Shown one piece after another: positions 4,892 to 7,953 of a DNA stretch of 7,953 nt. Location of the stretch: assembly GCA_002067265.1 (NCBI GenBank), contig MVQW01000008.1:1-7953 (forward strand). The letters are read 5' to 3'. The DNA comes from Methanomethylovorans sp. PtaU1.Bin073. GTDB taxonomy: Archaea > Halobacteriota > Methanosarcinia > Methanosarcinales > Methanosarcinaceae. Positions within the stretch are counted from its first letter, which is position 1. Each line of letters starts with the position of its first letter. The notes under the pieces were generated by a model. The model was given only the letters and a program-made list of their open reading frames with translations, did not search any database and was not told the DNA's origin. The position numbers were made by a program, and so were the translations under genes.

Positions 4892-7381
4892 TTCTTTGGC
4901 TCTATCAAAGGCTTCATTTGCTTCTTCTTCTCTTCCCAGACTACTAAGTGCCAAGCTTTTGCCACCCCATGCACTACCATACTTTGAATCTATTTCTATG
5001 GCTTTATCATATGCCTGTATTGCTTCTTCGTATCTTCCCAAGCTACTAAGTGCCAAACCCTTGCTAGACCAAGGGATTTCAGACTTTGAATCTATTTCTA
5101 TGGCTTTATCAAATGCCTGTATTGCTTCTTCGTATCTTCCCAGGTTAGTAAGTTCACAACCCTTCAAGATGAACTCGTTGCCATGAAGGATGGTGGCTTC
5201 TTCATATCTTCCCGGACTACTAAGTTCAATACCCTTGACACACAATGCACTATCAGACTTTGGATTTATTTCTATGCCTTTATTATTTATTAAATAATTC
5301 AATTCATCTCTATCTACTAATTTTACTCCATTGGCATCTGCTAACTCAATTGCAGATTTGGTAAAGTAACTGTTTGCTACAACAATGCATGAAGAACATC
5401 CATAATAGTTCTTAGCTGCAACTACTTCTTGAATCGCACCATTTCCAACATTGGAAGTGTAATTTTTTACTTGAACTGCAGTTTTTTCTCCATACTTACT
5501 GATTATGAGGTCTGCTCCTTGGTCATTGGATAAAGGAGTTTGCTCCACAGAATAGCCCATTTTTTGATAAAGTTGCCCGACAAAAACTTCAAACTCATAG
5601 CCATCCATTGCATCCACCTCGTGAACCGATAATTTGTTCTCGTCTGATAGTAAACTGAGTTCAAATATTCTTGTCATTACATATTCTTCAAAATTTTTAT
5701 AGTCTAAACTCGTCAAATTACGTTCTATGAAAAATCGGTGAAGGTAGGGTAAGTCAAAACGCTTATTAAAATTATTTCCGAAAAGCCCAATTGCTTTCTG
5801 TATGTAACCGGTTTCATCTAAAGGTATTTCTGTCTTCATACATTCTGTGAATAGACTATAATGACGCTCCATATTTGCTTTTGAGACGAGTTCTTTCAAT
5901 ATTGATTTATCATGTATTTTAATTCCCTTTGTTATCAGAAGTTTAGAGAGATTTTCCAAATCATCTTCACTATAAGAGAACCCATACTTTTTACAAAATT
6001 CATGAATCAATTTGAAATCATAAATCGGCTCAACCCCATAGATTGATTTGAAAGAAGACTTGTTTGAGATAGTTGAGAAAAAATATGATTTGATTTCTTC
6101 TTCAACTCTAATCCAACTTATATCTTTTTGTATAAGTAGCATTTTCTTGAATAACAATAAATTTACTGGATATTCGTTCTTATAAGTAGACAAGAATAGC
6201 CCAACATAGTCTTTGAGTGTAACAGACTCATCATTTAATAAGGGTTTGAATTTGTTTTCCAATAGATTCAATTTTATTGCTTCTAATAAAAATTCGATTT
6301 CATCTCCGCTTGGAATTGTAATCCCACGTAAGTGCAGTAATCTTTTAAAATCTGCTAAATTGTCACTATAAGACTCCTCATAAGTAGATGAAAACAATTT
6401 AACATAATCTTCAAGTGTTACTGGATTTTCGTTGAGTATTGCTTTGAATTTGTTTTCCAATAGATTCAATTGTTTCTTCTCTTCTATTGATGTTAATAAC
6501 AATTCGATTTCATTTTCGCTCTTAATTGTAATCCCATGCAAGTACACTAATCTTTTAAAATCTGCTATATTATCGCGATAAGACTCCCCATAAGTAGATG
6601 AAAACAATTTAACATAATCTTCAAGTGTTACTGGATTTTCGTTGAGTATTGCTTTGAATTTGTTTTCCAATAGATTCAATTGTTTCTTCTCTTCTATTGA
6701 TGTTAATAACAATTCGATTTCATTTTCGCTCTTAATTGTAATCCCATGCAAGTACACTAATCTTTTAAAATCTGCTATATTATCGCGATAAGACTCCCCA
6801 TAAGTAGATGAGAACAATTTAACATAATCTTCAAGTGTTACTGGATTTTCGTTGAGTATCGCCCAGAATTTGTGTTCCAGTGCAATTTTTTCTTTCACTT
6901 GAGCGACTATTTTATCAGGCTCAGACACATCATATAATTGTTTGCTCGATATTTTTTTGTTTAGATATAATAATCTTTTAAAGTTATATGAGTGCTTAGA
7001 ATATTCGGGCTCCTCACTGCCATAAGTTAAGAAGAATGCTCTGATATAATCTTCAAGTGTATTTGGGTTTTGATTTAGTATATTTATATACTTCTGTTCC
7101 AGCTCGTATTTTTCATTCATCAATTTAGCATATACTCTTTCTTTTGCCTTAGATTCTATTGACTTGGAAAAACCCCAGAGTATAAGAAGAAGTAGTGCAA
7201 AGTACAAATTTATTAATAAATAAAATATAGAGCCATTCATCGAGTCAAACATTAATGTCATCAAGTAAAAATAAGATAAAGTGAAAAAAATAATATATAA
7301 TATGTGGCCGACCTTGAATTTTCTTTCAGCTCTTGAGAGCTTGTCAACTTCTTCAAAGCCATATTTTTTATCTTCTATCAT
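4871..7381 (-). CDS. Membrane-anchored Mrr-type nuclease with TPRs
   Basis: A large multidomain protein, probably a DNA-targeting defence or restriction factor held at the membrane. Numbered from ATG 7381 (836 aa): two hydrophobic helices (about 27-45 and 52-71) with a charged coiled segment after them; five roughly 70-residue repeats (about 93-436) with the core LLENKFKAILNENPVTLEDY, the middle two identical over 210 bp; a helical linker (437-590); an Mrr-family PD-(D/E)xK-like domain (591-696) with YEFE (E598), QGADLII (D624) and VQVKNY (Q637-x-K639); then four TPRs (709-836, the first shortened) with GRYEEAIQA units. The Mrr motifs are complete, so catalysis is plausible; Mrr proteins cleave modified or foreign DNA. 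A TTG at 7393 would add four residues, but a TATA-like box at 7409-7417 favours ATG 7381 on a nearly leaderless mRNA. It has no methylase or helicase partner nearby. Substrate and trigger are unknown. Confidence 0.85.
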   Translation of the reverse strand: MIEDKKYGFEEVDKLSRAERKFKVGHILYIIFFTLSYFYLMTLMFDSMNGSIFYLLINLYFALLLLILWGFSKSIESKAKERVYAKLMNEKYELEQKYINILNQNPNTLEDYIRAFFLTYGSEEPEYSKHSYNFKRLLYLNKKISSKQLYDVSEPDKIVAQVKEKIALEHKFWAILNENPVTLEDYVKLFSSTYGESYRDNIADFKRLVYLHGITIKSENEIELLLTSIEEKKQLNLLENKFKAILNENPVTLEDYVKLFSSTYGESYRDNIADFKRLVYLHGITIKSENEIELLLTSIEEKKQLNLLENKFKAILNENPVTLEDYVKLFSSTYEESYSDNLADFKRLLHLRGITIPSGDEIEFLLEAIKLNLLENKFKPLLNDESVTLKDYVGLFLSTYKNEYPVNLLLFKKMLLIQKDISWIRVEEEIKSYFFSTISNKSSFKSIYGVEPIYDFKLIHEFCKKYGFSYSEDDLENLSKLLITKGIKIHDKSILKELVSKANMERHYSLFTECMKTEIPLDETGYIQKAIGLFGNNFNKRFDLPYLHRFFIERNLTSLDYKNFEEYVMTRIFELSLLSDENKLSVHEVDAMDGYEFEVFVGQLYQKMGYSVEQTPLSNDQGADLIISKYGEKTAVQVKNYTSNVGNGAIQEVVAAKNYYGCSSCIVVANSYFTKSAIELADANGVKLVDRDELNYLINNKGIEINPKSDSALCVKGIELSSPGRYEEATILHGNEFILKGCELTNLGRYEEAIQAFDKAIEIDSKSEIPWSSKGLALSSLGRYEEAIQAYDKAIEIDSKYGSAWGGKSLALSSLGREEEANEAFDRAKELGYTES
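4981..5142 (-). repeat. 102-bp direct repeats encoding TPRs
   Basis: Bases 4981-5040 and 5083-5142 are nearly identical (one clear difference, at 5010), a period of 102 bp or 34 residues. They encode consecutive tetratricopeptide units. The similarity at the DNA level points to recent unit duplication or homogenisation. Confidence 0.8.
6379..6811 (-). repeat. Perfect 210-bp tandem duplication within the Mrr gene
   Basis: Bases 6391-6600 and 6601-6810 are identical, and identity extends to 223 bp (6379-6601 against 6589-6811), ending at mismatches at 6378/6588 and 6602/6812. The period of 210 bp equals one 70-residue protein repeat, so the frame is kept. Diverged copies lie on both sides, giving five units in all. 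Identity at synonymous sites shows that the duplication is recent or kept uniform by recombination; it could also be a source of assembly error. Confidence 0.95.
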
Positions 7382-7408
7382 TATAACATGCAAAGATAAT
7401 GTTCTAAA

Positions 7409-7417
7409 CTATATGTG
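7409..7417 (-). promoter_or_regulatory. TATA-like box of the Mrr-TPR gene
   Basis: The minus strand reads CACATATAG, centred about 32 bases before ATG 7381. An archaeal transcript would start about 5 bases before that ATG, and no Shine-Dalgarno sequence is present, which fits a nearly leaderless mRNA. A longer A+T tract (TAATAAAAAA) lies about ten bases further upstream. Confidence 0.4.
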
Positions 7418-7553
7418 CTTTTTTATTAGTTTCGGAGAGCGAAAAAGATGAATAGACTAATTTATAGTTGGGTCTATTTCAGCTGCATAAATATGGGAAA
7501 GAAAAATCGGTATAGCCTATAATCGATAACCCAATTGGTAAAGAAGTTCTTAG

Positions 7554-7898
7554 CTATATTAGTTCCTGATTTTGCTCATCCAGCATTCTCTTAGAATATC
7601 CATGGAAAGTTTTATCGTTTCTGAAATATGGAGACTTGCATATCCCTCTTAACGCAAATTCGGGGGCGGCCCTGAATGAAGTCAGCCAAACTTTCAGTCA
7701 CGCCTTCTTTAATCATAAGATTTAGATGCCATTTGCGGATAGTCTTAGAACTAACGCGCTTGAATTTCGTTTGCTTCAGCAATGAGTAATATGAGCAAAA
7801 GCTTTGAAGGGATTATTATTTATGATATAAACTCTGAAACTTAAATCATCACGGTTCAACTCAGCGTGTCGTGATATAAAATGAGGTGAACTTTCACA
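7554..7898 (-). pseudogene. Decayed archaeal SSV/pNOB8-type integrase, C-terminal part
   Basis: No long frame exists here, but three short frames on the minus strand read in order like the C-terminal half of an archaeal tyrosine integrase. Frame A (7898-7776) gives SFRVYIINNNPFKAFAHIT. Frame B (7812-7612) gives TIRKWHLNLMIKEGV and SLADFIQGR, matching the Arg-box helix and the FIQGR signature of this family. Frame C (to a stop at 7554-7556) gives FHGYSKRMLDEQNQELI, like the tail that follows the catalytic Tyr. At least two frameshifts join them. It lies 20 bp from the right terminal repeat, where an integrase C-terminal fragment would lie after SSV-type integration. It is unrelated to the intact recombinase at 653-1525. 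The family call rests on frame B; frames A and C are less certain. Confidence 0.55.
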
Positions 7899-7917
7899 TT
7901 AGAATAAGGATTCTCTA

Positions 7918-7953
7918 AAAACATAGTGTCCATTGATACTATGCCATACGCAA
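7918..7953. repeat. Right copy of 36-bp terminal direct repeat
   Basis: Exact copy of bases 1-36. Only one further A at its left (7917) separates it from unrelated sequence. It lies 20 bases to the right of the outer limit of a decayed integrase fragment, a position typical of an attachment site. Circular closure and integrated-element att repeats explain it equally well from sequence alone. Confidence 0.9.

Noticed and set aside
4863..5186. Repetitive plus-strand frame of 107 codons rich in Ser and Leu
   Set aside because: It is the antisense shadow of the TPR-coding DNA of the Mrr gene; its repeats follow the 102-bp TPR period.
6379..6811. CRISPR-like repeats
   Set aside because: The units are 210 bp, contiguous, in frame and without spacers. 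They are protein-coding repeats.

Overview
The window looks like one complete small mobile replicon of a methanogenic archaeon, most likely a Methanosarcina relative. The evidence for that host is an archaeal class III pilin, long A+T-rich intergenic spacers, poly-T termination, a TATA box that would give a nearly leaderless mRNA, and TPR units of the GRYEEAIQAYDKAIEID type that are common in Methanosarcina. The first 36 bases recur exactly as the last 36. The sequence is therefore either a circular plasmid or virus genome of 7917 bp read once around with a 36-base overlap, or an integrated element bounded by direct att repeats. No capsid, portal or packaging gene is visible, so a plasmid is the simpler reading.

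Layout. The left end (about 46-650) carries a pilin gene on the minus strand with its own terminator; its start region is one base out of frame with the rest. Divergent from it is a tyrosine recombinase (653-1525). A gene-free, A+T-rich stretch of about 700 bp follows, with two strong dyads and a long imperfect hairpin. Next come an AAA+/SF3-like replication ATPase (2221-3792), a compact candidate origin (3792-4024) made of two oppositely oriented arrays of 9-bp iterons flanking an A+T-rich core, and a small RNase HI-like protein (4082-4495) that lacks two of the four catalytic carboxylates. The RNase H gene ends in a clear hairpin terminator. After a 375-bp gap lies a large convergent gene on the minus strand (4871-7381), encoding a two-TM, repeat-containing, Mrr-nuclease-TPR protein. 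The right end (7554-7898, minus) holds the decayed C-terminal part of a second, archaeal SSV/pNOB8-type integrase next to the terminal repeat.

How the parts may work together (inference). The ATPase probably binds the iterons and opens the A+T-rich core. The RNase H-like protein, encoded just beyond the iterons, may act on or bind hybrids at the origin. The recombinase would integrate the element or resolve it. The Mrr-TPR protein is the cargo and a good candidate for an anti-invader system. The pilin may be host-derived cargo. The pilin-recombinase segment looks richer in G+C than the rest, which suggests a mosaic origin. The points most worth testing are the inverted iteron origin, the membrane-anchored Mrr protein with a freshly duplicated 210-bp module, the active-site-degenerate RNase H, and the pilin frameshift in a T4 tract.
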